Assembly (NCBI GenBank): GCA_013299045.1
Contig: JAAFJX010000029.1
Span: 1 to 47,922, forward strand
Length of the DNA stretch: 47,922 bases
From: Cytophagales bacterium
Lineage (GTDB): Bacteria; Bacteroidota; Bacteroidia; Cytophagales; Bernardetiaceae
Reading direction: 5' to 3'
A program made the translations under genes and the position numbers. The notes under the pieces were generated by a model. That model had not been told where the DNA came from. It saw nothing but the letters and a program-made list of their open reading frames with translations, and did not search any database. Of the stretch, positions 1 to 8,616 are shown in pieces (the stretch's first letter is position 1; each line of letters starts with the position of its first letter).

Positions 1-307
1 TTTGTACAATTAAAATGGTGTTTTAAACGTTATCAATGAATGCCTTTTTGTAAGGTGCTACAAACGTAAACGTAAGCAAATTTTTTTTGTTAAATTTTGT
101 TAAATCGCATTTTTTTTTAAATTATTCTGTGTTTTCAAGCCCAATTCATTGATTTGACTCAAATTAATACTTACTTAGGCTCTCTTAGCGCTTAAAGATG
201 TCAATACAAAATGCAAGTGCTTAAAAATGAATTAGTTTTTCTTTTTGAAAAGCAGGGCGCAAAGACCCTGTGCCCTTTCAGTCAAGTTCCCTAACCTTAA
301 AAGCAAT
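1..307. other. AT-rich intergenic region, no gene seen
   Basis: No open frame of convincing length is present. The stretch is AT-rich with long T and A runs and a short direct repeat of TTTGTTAAAT around 85-105. A reverse-oriented -7-like element (CAAACGTA, 61-68) could serve a gene running leftwards out of the window, but no -33 element sits at a good distance, so this is weak. The open frame of the next gene extends back to a TTG at 245, but the conserved part of that protein starts at the ATG at 308. Confidence 0.5.
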
Positions 308-1147
308 ATGAATCTACACGTTATTCATGCCGGCAATTTCAAACTGGACGGTGGCGCTATGTTTGGAGTTGTGCCCAAAGTGATGTGGCAAAAGCTCAAT
401 CCTGCCGATGCCAATAATATGTGCCAATGGGCTTTGCGCTGCTTGCTTATTGAAGACGGAAAAAGGCTTATTTTGATTGATACTGGGGCTGGCGACAAGC
501 AAGATGCTAAGTTCAAAGGTCATTTTTATTTGGAAGGCGAAAAAATACTAGAGAATGCACTCAAAGCTAAGGGGTTCTCGCCTGATGACATCACTGATGT
601 TTTTCTGACGCACTTGCACTTTGACCACTGCGGCGGGGCTGTTGTGCGCCGAAGCGACGGCCAACTCGTACCAACTTTCAAAAATGCCATTTATTGGTCT
701 AATGAGAGGCATTGGCAGTGGGCGCTCAAGCCGAATGCTCGCGAAAAGGCCAGCTTTTTGCAAGAGAACATTAGTCCTATTCAGGTGTCGGGGCAGTTAC
801 AATTCTGCTCAGAGGCTAAGCCCTTCCCGCACCCGAATATACACGTTGAGTTTCTGGACGGGCACACCGAGCAGCAAATGATTCCAATTATCAAATACAA
901 AAACAAAGGATTAATTTTTTCAGCAGATTTGTTCCCTTCCGTACACCATGTGCGTATGCCCTACGTGATGAGTTATGACCTACGCCCGCTCCAAACGCTT
1001 GATGAAAAAGCCCGTTTGCTGAACTTTGCTACAGAGAATAACTACAGCCTTTTTTTTGAACACGACCACACAAATGAGTGCGCGCTATTGAAAAAAACAG
1101 AGCAGGGCATTGTAGCAGAAGCCTGTATGCCGCTGAGCGCCTTCTAA
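308..1147 (+). CDS. MBL-fold metallo-hydrolase (lactonase-like)
   Basis: The 279-residue protein is a metallo-beta-lactamase-fold hydrolase, a family that uses one or two Zn ions to hydrolyse lactones, thioesters or phosphoesters. The zinc motif HxHxDH is seen as THLHFDHCGG near residue 102. A later Asp lies in SADLFPS and a C-terminal His in FEHDHTNE, completing the usual ligand set. The N-terminus (MNLHVIHAGNFKLDGGAMFG) resembles cytosolic AiiA/AttM-type lactonases and there is no signal peptide. I chose the ATG at 308; the frame also opens at a TTG at 245, but those extra residues look non-homologous. The next gene starts 20 bp downstream and may be co-transcribed. The substrate cannot be deduced. 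Quorum-quenching lactonase is only one possibility among broad-specificity MBL enzymes. Confidence 0.85.
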   Translation: MNLHVIHAGNFKLDGGAMFGVVPKVMWQKLNPADANNMCQWALRCLLIEDGKRLILIDTGAGDKQDAKFKGHFYLEGEKILENALKAKGFSPDDITDVFLTHLHFDHCGGAVVRRSDGQLVPTFKNAIYWSNERHWQWALKPNAREKASFLQENISPIQVSGQLQFCSEAKPFPHPNIHVEFLDGHTEQQMIPIIKYKNKGLIFSADLFPSVHHVRMPYVMSYDLRPLQTLDEKARLLNFATENNYSLFFEHDHTNECALLKKTEQGIVAEACMPLSAF

Positions 1148-1167
1148 ACCAAAATTTGCTTGGCAAG

Positions 1168-2898
1168 ATGCTTCATTCAGCTGTTAAAGTGGCTCTCAGC
1201 AGGCGATACTGGGTTATATTAGCTATTTTACTCATTATCAGTGTGCTGCTAGTGCTTTGTCTCACTCTACTTGACTATGAAACTGCCCTTGCGTATTTGA
1301 TAAACAGTTACGGCGCTGAGAAGAAAGAGGGGCTTTTCAGGTCTAAATATTTCAGTCTGGCTATCTTTCATGGCCTTCGTATTACTCTCATGCTGTTTTT
1401 AGGCACTATGTCGCCACTAGGCTATCTCCTATTCAGTTACAGAAACTATTTAAGTGCTCACTTCCGCCAACACACAAGCCTGTGGCATACTTATTACCAA
1501 TGCTATATAGCAAAGTATTTTGTTTATACACATAAGGAAGCATTTTTTTTAATAAGTACAATTATAATACTTATTCTTTATAAGTTATATCTATTTCAAT
1601 TACTTAGAATTAGAATAGACGAAGCTTTTACATTTATCTATATTATTAAAAAAGGTTTTTTAAGTTGTCTTTTTTATTATCCCGGCCCTAATAACCATAT
1701 ACTTTGGTCTATTATTATTTATTTTTTTTATAAAATAGGGTTCAATTCTGAGTTATCTTTAAAACTTCCAATATTAATTACAGATATTATTTGCATTTTT
1801 TTAATTATTTCTTATCTATTAAAAAAAGTAAAAAAAAATTATATAGTTTTATTTATCATTTTATATTTTTCTTCTTCATTATCATTTTATTATTTAACAC
1901 AATCAAGAGCCTATATAATCATTCAATATATATTTATATTTCAATTAATTTTATCAAATAAAATTATCAAAAATAAGTTAAGAATAAACTTATTTTTGTT
2001 TTTATTTATAAACTATATTGGATTTTATTTTATACCTATTTATTTAATATATTATATATCTTTAATAATTTATTTATTAATAAATAATATTAAAATTATT
2101 TTTAATTATAAATTAATTAAATATTCTATTATAAATTTAATTTTTATTTTTATTTATATATATTTGCCTATAATAATATTTAATGGATTTAATCATTTCT
2201 TATTTAATAGACATATAATTAGTTCAATAGACTATAATAAAATTAATTATATTAAAGACATATTTTTAATTGAATTTATTAAAACAGATAATTTATATTT
2301 ATTAATATTATTGATATTGATAAAGTTATTTTTGATATTTAAAATAAATTACTTAAATAATATTATATCAAAGTTATTTATATCAATTTATATAGTCTTA
2401 TTTATTTTTATATTTTTATTCAATATAAATTTACCAATTAGAACTATAATTTATATTGAAATAGCTAATTCAATTCTATACACTGTTACTATAATTAAAT
2501 TACTAGAAAAATATATAAATACTAATCAATTTAAAAATTTATTGTTTTTAATTATACTATTAGCTATCATATATGTAAGAATATACAATTCTATTTTAGA
2601 ATATAATGAATCAAAGGATATATATAGCTTTGTTCATAAAACTACTTTTAAAGTGGCAAAATTAAAACCAAGCTCTATTTTGATATTAGATGACACCTAT
2701 CAAATAATTTACCAATTTTTATTAGTAGATTCACCAGAGTTTTATCAATTAGACGTTATACCTAGTAAAGAGGATTGGCAATATGATGTTGTTATTTTGC
2801 CTCATTCAACAAGCAAGCATTATCTGCAACGCCTGAAAGACAAGAATTACACCTTTTGGTTTTCAGATGTTTATGTGTCTGTTTATAGACAAAAGTGA
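1168..2898 (+). CDS. Polytopic membrane glycosyltransferase, GT39/ArnT-like
   Basis: The 576-residue protein is almost entirely hydrophobic helices (about 11-13 segments). After a segment at 127-148 comes an Asp-Glu pair (D151-E152 in RIDEAFTF), then PNNHIL (174-179) and a SELSLKLP motif (about 194-201). This is the arrangement of lipid-linked sugar transferases of the GT39/PMT/ArnT group, where the first periplasmic loop carries DE and a later R/K-L-P. It probably moves a sugar from a polyprenyl phosphate donor at the periplasmic face; the acceptor is unknown. The frame opens earlier at a GTG (1078) inside the preceding gene, but the ATG at 1168 is better. Base composition changes sharply inside the gene: codons 1-110 look like the neighbours, while from about 1500 to 2700 the DNA is extremely AT-rich, with Ile/Leu/Phe/Tyr/Asn/Lys codons ending in A or T. 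The ~70 C-terminal residues are soluble. Confidence 0.65.
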   Translation: MLHSAVKVALSRRYWVILAILLIISVLLVLCLTLLDYETALAYLINSYGAEKKEGLFRSKYFSLAIFHGLRITLMLFLGTMSPLGYLLFSYRNYLSAHFRQHTSLWHTYYQCYIAKYFVYTHKEAFFLISTIIILILYKLYLFQLLRIRIDEAFTFIYIIKKGFLSCLFYYPGPNNHILWSIIIYFFYKIGFNSELSLKLPILITDIICIFLIISYLLKKVKKNYIVLFIILYFSSSLSFYYLTQSRAYIIIQYIFIFQLILSNKIIKNKLRINLFLFLFINYIGFYFIPIYLIYYISLIIYLLINNIKIIFNYKLIKYSIINLIFIFIYIYLPIIIFNGFNHFLFNRHIISSIDYNKINYIKDIFLIEFIKTDNLYLLILLILIKLFLIFKINYLNNIISKLFISIYIVLFIFIFLFNINLPIRTIIYIEIANSILYTVTIIKLLEKYINTNQFKNLLFLIILLAIIYVRIYNSILEYNESKDIYSFVHKTTFKVAKLKPSSILILDDTYQIIYQFLLVDSPEFYQLDVIPSKEDWQYDVVILPHSTSKHYLQRLKDKNYTFWFSDVYVSVYRQK

Positions 2899-2928
2899 TA
2901 TTGCTGCTAAAGAGACAGCTATTTTTAG

Positions 2929-2936
2929 TAGTTTTG
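2929..2936 (+). promoter_or_regulatory. Putative -7 element (TAGTTTTG) of the hom promoter
   Basis: TAGTTTTG matches the Bacteroidota -7 consensus TAnnTTTG and lies about 32 bp upstream of the hom ATG. A TTG at 2901-2903 could be the -33 element, but the 25 bp spacing is longer than the usual 17-23. Pattern match only. Confidence 0.4.
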
Positions 2937-2967
2937 TGCCATGTATAACGCAAAATAAAGACTGATA

Positions 2968-4200
2968 ATGCTTAGACTTGGTTTTTTTGGATTTGGTTGT
3001 GTAGGGCAAGGCCTCTACGACATCATTCGGAATACCCCAAATTTTCCTGCTGAAGTGGTACGGATAGCGATTAAAAACCCCGAAAAAGGAAGAAGTTTGC
3101 CGTCTTCATTTTTTACGACGGAGGCTGAGGCTATTCTGAATGACCCTAGCATCAATGTAGTAGTAGAAATGACTAACTCGCCTGACGAGGCATACCAGAT
3201 TGTCTGCGAAGCCATGCGCCGAGGAAAGCATGTAGTGAGTGCGAACAAAAAAATGCTGGCTGATAACCTAGCTAATTTGGTGGATTTACAACAGCAAACA
3301 GGTACTTCTCTCCTCTATGAAGCAGCGGCTTGTGGCAGCATTCCTATTATCCGAAACCTAGCAGAATACTATGACAATGAGCTATTGCACTCGGTCAGTG
3401 GCATTTTTAATGGTACGTCCAATTATATATTATCAAAGATATTTTCTGAGAACCTCGATTATCACAGAGCGCTCAAGCAAGCCCAAGAGCTTGGTTTTGC
3501 CGAAACCGACCCCACTTCGGACGTAGGAGGCTTTGATGCACTCTATAAATTGTGCATTATTGCGGCCCAATCTTATGGGCTCTTTGTCAAACACAAAGAT
3601 GTGTTGAACTTTGGCATTGAAAGCCTGACAGACTTTGATATTCGCTATGCTAAAGAAAAGTCCTGTAAGATAAAATTGGTGGCGCAAGCTGTCAAAACTT
3701 CCGAAAAAAACTTACTTCTGGCCGTTATGCCTCAGTTTATTCCACGAGAAAACCATTTGCATAAGGTAGATATGGAATACAACGCGGTGGTTGTGGAAGC
3801 GGCTTTTTCGGACAGGCAGGTGTTTGTGGGTAAAGGAGCTGGCGGCCACCCTACTGGCTCTGCCATGATTTCGGATATTTCAGCGCTGCGTTATGGCTAC
3901 CGCTATGAATACCGCAAAGTATCTGCTACAAATCCGATTCAGTACCACACGGACGTAACTGCACACGTATATTGCCGCACGCGTAATCAGGCAGAAGCCG
4001 CATTTTTGCCATTCCAACACATCGCAGTTCAATATTCTGAAGACGGTTTTCATTATATAATAGGTACTTTGTCGTTTACCGAAATGCTCATGCACAAAGC
4101 CTATATTCAACAGAAAGGCATTTTTTTAGCGCTTATGCCCGAACAAGTTTATGCACAAGTAGAGCGCCGCCCAACTAAGCGTTATGCTGTATCAGTTTAG
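2968..4200 (+). CDS. hom: Homoserine dehydrogenase
   Basis: The enzyme reduces aspartate semialdehyde to homoserine with NAD(P)H, the branch point towards threonine and methionine, in the cytoplasm. The 410-residue protein begins with a Rossmann motif (GFGCVGQG, residues 6-13). It has the SANKKMLAD segment after the cofactor domain, then the substrate/catalytic signature FNGTSNYIL followed by AETDPTSDVGGFDALYKL, with the conserved Asp and Lys. GKGAGGHPTGSAMISDI closes the catalytic domain. The ~90-residue tail after it is short and does not show a clear ACT domain, so feedback control by threonine cannot be read from the sequence. It is monofunctional, not fused to aspartokinase as in many Bacteroidota. 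The start is the first ATG after a plausible -7 element. The gene stands alone on this strand and faces marC across a long hairpin. Confidence 0.93.
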   Translation: MLRLGFFGFGCVGQGLYDIIRNTPNFPAEVVRIAIKNPEKGRSLPSSFFTTEAEAILNDPSINVVVEMTNSPDEAYQIVCEAMRRGKHVVSANKKMLADNLANLVDLQQQTGTSLLYEAAACGSIPIIRNLAEYYDNELLHSVSGIFNGTSNYILSKIFSENLDYHRALKQAQELGFAETDPTSDVGGFDALYKLCIIAAQSYGLFVKHKDVLNFGIESLTDFDIRYAKEKSCKIKLVAQAVKTSEKNLLLAVMPQFIPRENHLHKVDMEYNAVVVEAAFSDRQVFVGKGAGGHPTGSAMISDISALRYGYRYEYRKVSATNPIQYHTDVTAHVYCRTRNQAEAAFLPFQHIAVQYSEDGFHYIIGTLSFTEMLMHKAYIQQKGIFLALMPEQVYAQVERRPTKRYAVSV

Positions 4201-4220
4201 AACAGTTTTGGCCACAGAGG

Positions 4221-4280
4221 GAATCCAGTGCGCCTGTTTTCTACTATAAAATAGCAATAAAAAGCAGACGTACTGGATTC
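4221..4280. other. 60-bp extended inverted repeat between convergent genes
   Basis: GAATCCAGT (4221-4229) and ACTGGATTC (4272-4280) are perfect 9-bp arms. Pairing continues inwards (CG, CTG, TTTT against AAAA, CAG, CG) with one G-T, one C-A and one bulged base, and a small inner CTAT/ATAG hairpin. No T-run follows on either strand, so it is not a textbook intrinsic terminator, but its position between the convergent hom and marC ends suits a bidirectional 3'-end structure. Confidence 0.6.
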
Positions 4281-4291
4281 TGAGAGCACTT

Positions 4292-4864
4292 TTAGGCAGG
4301 AATATGCGTTTTGAAGAGCTTAATGGCTATTGCGAGTAAGATAATACCGAAGGTTTTGCGCAAAATGTTTGTGCCATTCTTGCCAAGTTTGCGTTCAAAC
4401 CATGATGTTGTTCTTAAAACAACATAAACAAAACCTAGATTCAAGATGATGGCTATTAGAATGTTAGACTGCTCATACTCTGCACTTAAAGAGACTAGCG
4501 TTGTCATCGTGCCTGCGCCTGCAATAAGCGGAAAGGCGAGCGGAACTATAGACGAAGAAGAGCCACCATCTGCATCGGGTTTGAAGATGTGTATGCCAAG
4601 TACCATCTCCATACCAATTAAAAACATAACTACTGCACCCGCTAGCGCAAAAGATTGGACATCGAGGCCAAAAAGACCCAGAATTTTTTGCCCAAAAAAC
4701 AAAAAGAGTATCATAAGCGCCCCAGCAATCAAGGTAGCTTTTTCCGAAGCAATAAGCCCCGTTTTTTTACGAATATCTATGATGATAGGCAAACAGCCCA
4801 GAATATCTATAACAGAGAAGAGTATCAAGGATACGGACAGGATTTCTTTGGTGTTGAAGAGCAT
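4292..4864 (-). CDS. MarC family inner-membrane protein
   Basis: The 190-residue integral membrane protein has six predicted hydrophobic helices and belongs to the MarC/UPF0056 family. Family landmarks are the first helix with VIDILGCLPIIIDI, the second/third helix region with KILGLFGLDVQSFALAGAV and the PLAFPLIAGAGTMTTL segment before helix 4. Function is not established for the family; the old link to multiple antibiotic resistance in E. coli was later withdrawn. The frame opens further upstream at TTG 4915, but the ATG at 4864 (MLFNTKEI) places the start at the normal family N-terminus and has a purine-rich AAAGAAAG stretch before it. It is monocistronic, with ~285 bp of AT-rich DNA upstream containing two related palindromes. 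Confidence 0.85.
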   Translation of the reverse strand: MLFNTKEILSVSLILFSVIDILGCLPIIIDIRKKTGLIASEKATLIAGALMILFLFFGQKILGLFGLDVQSFALAGAVVMFLIGMEMVLGIHIFKPDADGGSSSSIVPLAFPLIAGAGTMTTLVSLSAEYEQSNILIAIILNLGFVYVVLRTTSWFERKLGKNGTNILRKTFGIILLAIAIKLFKTHIPA

Positions 4865-4910
4865 GATGTTCTTTCTTTTTCGGATTAAAATTTTGTAATG
4901 GTTAAATAAA

Positions 4911-5109
4911 ACCAAATTTTATTTTGTTACCCTTATTTTAAGTGGTAATGATTAAAAATGCTCTTTCAATGACTTCTGTTGGGTATTAGAGCAAATGGTT
5001 TTATTCTTTGGTCTGCAAAGTACGCGCCAAAAAATTAGAATAAAAATATTATTCGTATTTATTCCTAAAAAAATGTATAATGTTTTGCAAAAACCAAATT
5101 TTATTTGGT
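4911..5109. promoter_or_regulatory. Two related palindromes upstream of marC
   Basis: ACCAAAT-TTT-ATTTGGT at 5093-5109 is a perfect 17-bp inverted repeat. A copy with one mismatch (ACCAAATTTTATTTTGT) occurs at 4911-4927, about 50 bp upstream of the marC start. The identical half-site and spacing suggest an operator for a dimeric regulator. The 5093 copy, followed by a T-run, could instead be a terminator element reading rightwards. The remaining 285 bp gap holds no gene. Confidence 0.35.
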
Positions 5110-5149
5110 GGTGTTTTTTTGCGTATCCAACTGCAAGCGAATAGGCACA

Positions 5150-7411
5150 CTAGAGCTTAAAACCAATAACCAGAATGTCATCAACTTGTTCATGGCCAGA
5201 CATCCACTTTTCTATGGCTAGTTCATAAACCTCCTGTTGGGCTTCCATTGGCAGCTCATAACTGCTCATTATCAGTTCTTTGAAGCGTCTTATCATGAAT
5301 TTTCGGTTATCCGCACCGCCAAACTGGTCTTGGTAGCCATCTGAAAAAATGTAAAATGACGTGGGAGTATTGGCATAGCTCACCTCTTCATCATAAAAAA
5401 CACGCACCTGCTCCTCAATGGTGCTGGCCCCACCAATGGGCATTAAATGCCCTTTGATAACTTGCATTTTGCCTTGCTGAACATATAGAAGCGGATTTTT
5501 TGCACCAGCAAAAGATAACTTTTTTGCTTTGGGGTCAATGACACATAGCGCTAAGTCCATGCCGTCGCGGTTGTCAGTTTCTAGCTGCTTGAGGCCATCA
5601 GAAATAGCTATATGCAAGTGATTCAAGATTTTATCGGCTTCTGTAATTCTTTTACCCAAAACGATTTGGTTCAAGTAAGCGTCGCCGAGCATGGACATAA
5701 AAGCACCAGGTACACCGTGCCCTGTACAGTCCACCGCTGCCACAACAATTTTTTCGTCAGGCGTAACGACGAACCAGTAGAAATCGCCTGATACGATGTC
5801 GCGTGGTTTATAGAGAATGAAAGAGTCTGGAAGATATGTTTTAAGCAGGTTCATACGCGGCAAGAGAGCGTCTTGTATGCGGCGGGCATACTGAATACTG
5901 CTTTTGATTTTGTTGTAAGCATTCTGAATTTGCTTATTTCTACTTTCAATGGCAGCTCTTTGTTGTTCAATAGCAGCCTGTTTTACTTCCAAATCCGCTG
6001 CCATTTTATTGAATGAGTCCGTCAGAATACCTATTTCGTCGCGGGTAGTAACAGGCACACGGGTTTGTAGCTTGCCCTCGCCTATGTTAGTAGTTCCTTC
6101 TACTAAAGCCAGCACAGGTTTTGAGAAGCCCTTTGCAATAATCCTGACAATTAAAAATATCAGCAAAGCCACCAACCAAAGCCACATAAATACGCGCCTA
6201 TTGAACATTTCAACTGGTCTATGAAACTCCTCAAGACCTACTTCGGCCACCATAGCCCAGCGGAGCCCTTCTATTTGAACCAAACAATATGAACTTAATA
6301 CGTTCTCTTTTAGGTAATTATGAATAAGGCGGGTGTCAGAGTAACCTTTAAAAGCGCGTTCGGTAGCCTTGGTTTGCACCGACTGAAAAAGGACGGTAGT
6401 ACCATAGAAATCCATTTTGTCTAATTCATCTTTAGATTCTCCTTGCTTAGCTATGGCTTTAAGAAATGCCTTTTTGTTCTCCAAAAGAAAACGGGACTCA
6501 CTCCTCATTTTATAGTCTGGCCCCACCAAATAACATTCGCCTGATTTGCCTAAACCGTCTGATAACCAGCCGCCCGAACCAGTCATGATGTTGTTAATGT
6601 CCGAAACGGGTATTTGCAAAACAACAGTCGCTACGTTACGGCTACCATCAAAAACAGGCGCGGCAATGAACATGGCAGGCTGCCTAAAGGAAGGGAGGTA
6701 CACCGTCAAATCGGTAATAGCAATGGTATTGGGGCTAGTGGCTCTGCTGGCTTTAGTAAAAGCCTGACCAAGAGCGCTTTGAGCAAGTTGTCCTGTCTTT
6801 AGGTTAATCCCAAAATCAATTTCTTTGAGTAAAGAAAACAAAACAAAACCACTGGTGTTATCTACCAGAAAAATATCATAGTGTGAAAACTTATTCACAA
6901 AATCGGCCAAGGCGGTCAGGTGCTCTTCCTGTGCGGCGTGATAAGGAGTTTTTAGCCTGGCATTGGTTGTATCACAAAGATAAAGCCACTGAAAATAGAC
7001 AGTATGGTCTAGTTTAGGAAATGCCGATTCTACGATAGAGTCGGGGCTTTCAGTAGAAGAAAGGTGAATTTTTTTGATAAATTCTGTACGGTAGTAGCTC
7101 TTTAAATCTCGCCGCATGGCCTCTATTTCAGTCCCTTGCCATTGTGAAGCCATAAAACCCTCCTTGATTTCTTGGAAAGCCTCAAGCACAAAGCGGCTCT
7201 CTGAAAGGAAAGTTATTTCGTGTTCAAGAGTTTTAAAATACTCCTCTAGCTGTCTTTTCTTGACCTCTCGTACCGAAAGCAATTGGTCTGTAACTTTCTG
7301 ATTAAGAACAGCATTGGTGTTCTGACTACCCAAGAAAGTCAATACAGCAAGCGGCACTATTCCTATAATAAGGAAGTAGAACACGAGTTTACTGTATATT
7401 TTTTTGAGCAT
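5150..7411 (-). CDS. Membrane sensor SpoIIE-type serine phosphatase (Cache-HAMP-PP2C)
   Basis: The 753-residue signalling protein has a transmembrane helix (about 10-29), an extracytoplasmic sensing region of ~375 residues that looks like a double Cache domain (conserved ECYLVGPDYKMRSESRF near 292-308), and a second helix (407-427). A HAMP linker (428-475) and a short coiled coil rich in Gln and Ala (475-515) follow, then a PP2C/SpoIIE phosphatase domain (~520-753). Metal-binding motifs are visible: SGDFYWF (541-547), AAVDCTGHGVPGAFMS (558-573), FSDGYQDQFGG (689-699) and VDDILVIG (743-750). By family knowledge it should dephosphorylate a Ser/Thr of an anti-sigma-factor antagonist or similar partner in response to an external ligand. 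No partner kinase or STAS protein is nearby. It lies 14 bp downstream of the K+ channel-like gene, so the two are almost certainly co-transcribed. Confidence 0.9.
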   Translation of the reverse strand: MLKKIYSKLVFYFLIIGIVPLAVLTFLGSQNTNAVLNQKVTDQLLSVREVKKRQLEEYFKTLEHEITFLSESRFVLEAFQEIKEGFMASQWQGTEIEAMRRDLKSYYRTEFIKKIHLSSTESPDSIVESAFPKLDHTVYFQWLYLCDTTNARLKTPYHAAQEEHLTALADFVNKFSHYDIFLVDNTSGFVLFSLLKEIDFGINLKTGQLAQSALGQAFTKASRATSPNTIAITDLTVYLPSFRQPAMFIAAPVFDGSRNVATVVLQIPVSDINNIMTGSGGWLSDGLGKSGECYLVGPDYKMRSESRFLLENKKAFLKAIAKQGESKDELDKMDFYGTTVLFQSVQTKATERAFKGYSDTRLIHNYLKENVLSSYCLVQIEGLRWAMVAEVGLEEFHRPVEMFNRRVFMWLWLVALLIFLIVRIIAKGFSKPVLALVEGTTNIGEGKLQTRVPVTTRDEIGILTDSFNKMAADLEVKQAAIEQQRAAIESRNKQIQNAYNKIKSSIQYARRIQDALLPRMNLLKTYLPDSFILYKPRDIVSGDFYWFVVTPDEKIVVAAVDCTGHGVPGAFMSMLGDAYLNQIVLGKRITEADKILNHLHIAISDGLKQLETDNRDGMDLALCVIDPKAKKLSFAGAKNPLLYVQQGKMQVIKGHLMPIGGASTIEEQVRVFYDEEVSYANTPTSFYIFSDGYQDQFGGADNRKFMIRRFKELIMSSYELPMEAQQEVYELAIEKWMSGHEQVDDILVIGFKL

Positions 7412-7425
7412 TTTCTAAAATTATT

Positions 7426-8502
7426 CTATAACTTGATAAGGTCGTCTTCAAAAACTTCCCATTTAAAACTATTAAAAGCCACCACTGAGAGCAAATCAGA
7501 ATCTAGGATTTTGATATTGCTAGCCGGGCAAAGTTCATTTTCGCCATTCCGAATAAGCGCCAGCGGATTACAAATCATTGAACCTTTTTGATTGACTAAC
7601 AAGGTCTTTGACATAAATTCGTGCCAAGTCCAACCCACAATATGCTTGGGAATGACTGTTTTCAAATTCGCGCTGCCGCTATTCAAAAGCAAATTTTCGG
7701 CCACACTTGCCGAGTGAACGTCTTGGCATTCTTGCACGATAGCGAGAAGTTCAAAACTTTCAAAAACCCGCGTGCAGTCCAAATCGTCGAACATCCAGCT
7801 GTTTCGGGGGTCCACAAGGACATAAATAACACGGGTTTTGCCCTCTGTAAATTTGTTGATGAGCGTAACCGTCATGTGTGTTACGCCGTCCGAGCTAGGC
7901 TGGCCTCCCACCAATGGAAAAACGACTACGGCTTCGTTTTTATCTATAGCAGCACGGCTGTAAGTATCCTTATCAAGCGCCTCACCTCTAATGTAATGCA
8001 CGTTTTTTAGCGCCAAAATACTATCGGGCAGCTTCTCTAAAAGACTATCTATGATACAAACAGGCACGTCTGGCTCATAAGAGCGCAACTCTTTAATAAA
8101 CTTGGTGGCCTTGTAGTCGCCCGGATAGTTAAAAATAACATACCCATTTTTGTAAGGATTCTCCATAAAACCAAATATTTTTTGATTGATAAGGGATTGA
8201 CGGTAATCAAAAATAGCAGAAAAAAGTGCACCCAATAACGCAATGCCCATTGTACCAAAAACAATAATAACAATTTTACCACCTATACTCTGTGCAGGCA
8301 TATCGCCATAGCCAACAGTGGTCATGGTTTGCCATGCGTGCCAGCAAGCATCCCAGAGCGACTCATGCTCAAAGAACCAGAGGCCGCCTATCATACATAG
8401 AAAAGTAATGAAGATAATACCAGCTATATTGCTCAAACGACCAAGACCTGGCGAATCAACAAGTCTGCGTAACCAGCTTCTGGCATAATTAATAACCATC
8501 AT
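7426..8502 (-). CDS. Two-helix K+ channel-like protein with RCK-like domain
   Basis: The 358-residue protein has a transmembrane helix at ~24-44, a pore helix with the canonical K+ selectivity filter TTVGYGD (61-67), a second helix (~74-98) and a cytoplasmic region from ~115 that aligns in outline with TrkA-N/RCK domains (strand YVIFNYPG, helix, strand VPVCIID). The usual dinucleotide-binding GxGxxG is replaced by NYPGDYK, so classical NAD(H) binding is doubtful. The C-terminal ~100 residues could be an RCK_C-like half. As a family, such tetramers let K+ pass and are gated by cytosolic ligands. AAGGAAG sits a few bases before the first ATG, an unusually good Shine-Dalgarno for this genome; a second ATG follows immediately. 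It is the first gene of an operon with the phosphatase. Confidence 0.85.
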   Translation of the reverse strand: MMVINYARSWLRRLVDSPGLGRLSNIAGIIFITFLCMIGGLWFFEHESLWDACWHAWQTMTTVGYGDMPAQSIGGKIVIIVFGTMGIALLGALFSAIFDYRQSLINQKIFGFMENPYKNGYVIFNYPGDYKATKFIKELRSYEPDVPVCIIDSLLEKLPDSILALKNVHYIRGEALDKDTYSRAAIDKNEAVVVFPLVGGQPSSDGVTHMTVTLINKFTEGKTRVIYVLVDPRNSWMFDDLDCTRVFESFELLAIVQECQDVHSASVAENLLLNSGSANLKTVIPKHIVGWTWHEFMSKTLLVNQKGSMICNPLALIRNGENELCPASNIKILDSDLLSVVAFNSFKWEVFEDDLIKL

Positions 8503-8616
8503 GTTTTCACTTCCTTCTTAATTTTATGTAACAACAATCAGAGCAATATGCGTTAAATGACTTTATCTGATACATAAACTCGGTGAGTCTATCTGTAAAA
8601 TCGGTAAAATTTTCAT

